Assembly (NCBI GenBank): GCA_028869615.1
Contig: JAGWRQ010000111.1
Location: 1 to 6,942, forward strand
Length of the DNA stretch: 6,942 nucleotides
From: Candidatus Methylomirabilota bacterium
GTDB taxonomy: Bacteria; Methylomirabilota; Methylomirabilia; Methylomirabilales; Methylomirabilaceae
Reading direction: 5' to 3'
The notes under the pieces were generated by a model. It was not told where the DNA came from and searched no databases. It saw nothing but the letters and a program-made list of their open reading frames with translations. Of the stretch, positions 6,606 to 6,942 are shown piece by piece. Both the position numbers and the translations under genes were made by a program. Positions within the stretch are counted from its first letter, which is position 1; each line of letters starts with the position of its first letter.

Positions 6606-6629
6606 TGTGATGCCGTTCCGCCCATCACA
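6606..6629. repeat. Inverted repeat upstream of the gsp promoter
   Basis: TGTGATG (6606-6612) and CATCACA (6623-6629) form a perfect 7-base inverted repeat with a 10-base centre. It sits in the acs-gspF intergenic region, about 50 bases upstream of the -35 box. It could be an operator, or a hairpin at the end of the acs transcript. No T-tract follows on either strand, so it does not look like a standard intrinsic terminator. Nothing else convincing is seen in the remaining intergenic sequence, where only short 5-base dyads occur around 6655-6685. Confidence 0.4.
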
Positions 6630-6683
6630 GGGTATATGACCTGGACGCGCAAGTGATCCCAAGCGCCTATCGGATCCTGAGCG

Positions 6684-6942
6684 CTATGCCTCTCCGTACT
6701 TGGCCTTGAGCTCAGCCACCACATTGGCATCCGCCAGCGTTGTGGTATCGCCCAACGCGCGGCCTTCGGCGATGTCACGAAGCAGGCGACGCATGATCTT
6801 GCCGCTTCGGGTCTTGGGCAGCTCGGCCGTGAAGATCAGGTCGTCCGGCCTGGCGAAGGCGCCGATCTTCTTGACGACATGCGCCTTGATCTCTGCCTGG
6901 AGCTCCGGAGTGGGCCTGACGCCGTCCCGAATCGTCACGAAG
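6684..6942 (-). CDS. acs: Acetyl-CoA synthetase, C-terminal 85 residues (runs off right edge)
   Basis: Acetyl-CoA synthetase is the AMP-forming enzyme that activates acetate to acetyl-CoA through an acetyl-AMP intermediate. Only the C-terminal small domain is present. It begins FVTIRDG at the edge, continues with KKIGAFARPDDLIF, and contains PKTRSGKIMRRLLRDIAEG. In this last stretch the Lys of SGK is the catalytic lysine that is also the known acetylation-control site. It ends LGDTTTLADANVVAELKAKYGEA. This tail is diagnostic of Acs rather than of acyl-CoA ligases in general: E. coli Acs has the same LGDTSTLAD run. The frame is open to the window edge, so the GTG at 6938 is an internal valine codon, not a start. 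It lies upstream of gspF on the same strand, but a 204-base gap with a promoter separates them. Confidence 0.96.
   Translation of the reverse strand, partial: FVTIRDGVRPTPELQAEIKAHVVKKIGAFARPDDLIFTAELPKTRSGKIMRRLLRDIAEGRALGDTTTLADANVVAELKAKYGEA

Noticed and set aside
6606..6629. CRP-type operator (TGTGA...TCACA)
   Set aside because: The half sites are separated by 14 bases rather than the 6 required for a CRP/FNR-family site, so it is kept only as an inverted repeat.
6252..6656. 134-residue plus-strand open frame across the gspF start and the promoter region
   Set aside because: It runs antisense through the gspF N-terminus and the intergenic region with no family resemblance.
6655..6686. 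Intrinsic terminator for acs (GATCC/GGATC and AGCGC/GCGCT dyads)
   Set aside because: The stems are only 5 bases, overlap each other and the stop codon, and no T-tract follows.
1..6942. A wholly new system, CRISPR array, tRNA, rRNA, insertion sequence or phage element
   Set aside because: Apart from short intergenic sequence, the window is accounted for by T2SS genes and the acs end; no spaced repeats, RNA folds, transposase or integrase signatures were seen.

Overview
The window is almost entirely one minus-strand operon for the inner-membrane and pseudopilus part of a type II secretion system (T2SS). From right to left, which is the direction of transcription, it holds the 3' end of an acetyl-CoA synthetase gene (acs), a 204-base intergenic region with a strong-looking sigma70-type promoter, then gspF, gspG, gspH, gspI, gspJ, gspK, gspL and the first 101 codons of gspM, which runs off the left edge. 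The last gene is easy to miss: its true frame is open to the window edge and starts at a GTG overlapping the gspL stop.

The organism is a GC-rich (roughly 60 percent by eye) Gram-negative bacterium. The gene order starts with gspF directly behind an unrelated metabolic gene, so gspC, gspD and gspE are not in their usual places upstream. GspL reads as a PilM-like plus PilN-like fusion. This layout fits lineages outside the classical gammaproteobacteria, such as Deltaproteobacteria, Nitrospirae or NC10 (Methylomirabilis-like). That placement is an inference from style and GC content only.

Working together: GspF is the polytopic platform protein. GspL (cytoplasmic actin-like domain, one membrane span, periplasmic domain) and GspM (one membrane span, periplasmic coiled coil) complete the assembly platform. 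GspG is the major pseudopilin. GspH, GspI, GspJ and GspK are minor pseudopilins that form and cap the pseudopilus tip. The ATPase (GspE), secretin (GspD), GspC or a substitute, and the prepilin peptidase must be encoded elsewhere, possibly just beyond the left edge.

The genes are tightly packed. Stop and start codons overlap at G/H (8 bases), J/K, K/L and L/M (ATGA or GTGA type), which suggests translational coupling. The exceptions are the F/G, H/I and I/J junctions. There the pseudopilin leaders are unusually long or have uncertain starts, and two carry repeat-like, period-7 sequence just before the prepilin peptidase site.

I do not see a wholly new system. The best second looks are the repeat-like insert in the GspJ leader, the GspL fusion with two altered phosphate-loop motifs, and the gspF-first layout with its own promoter.
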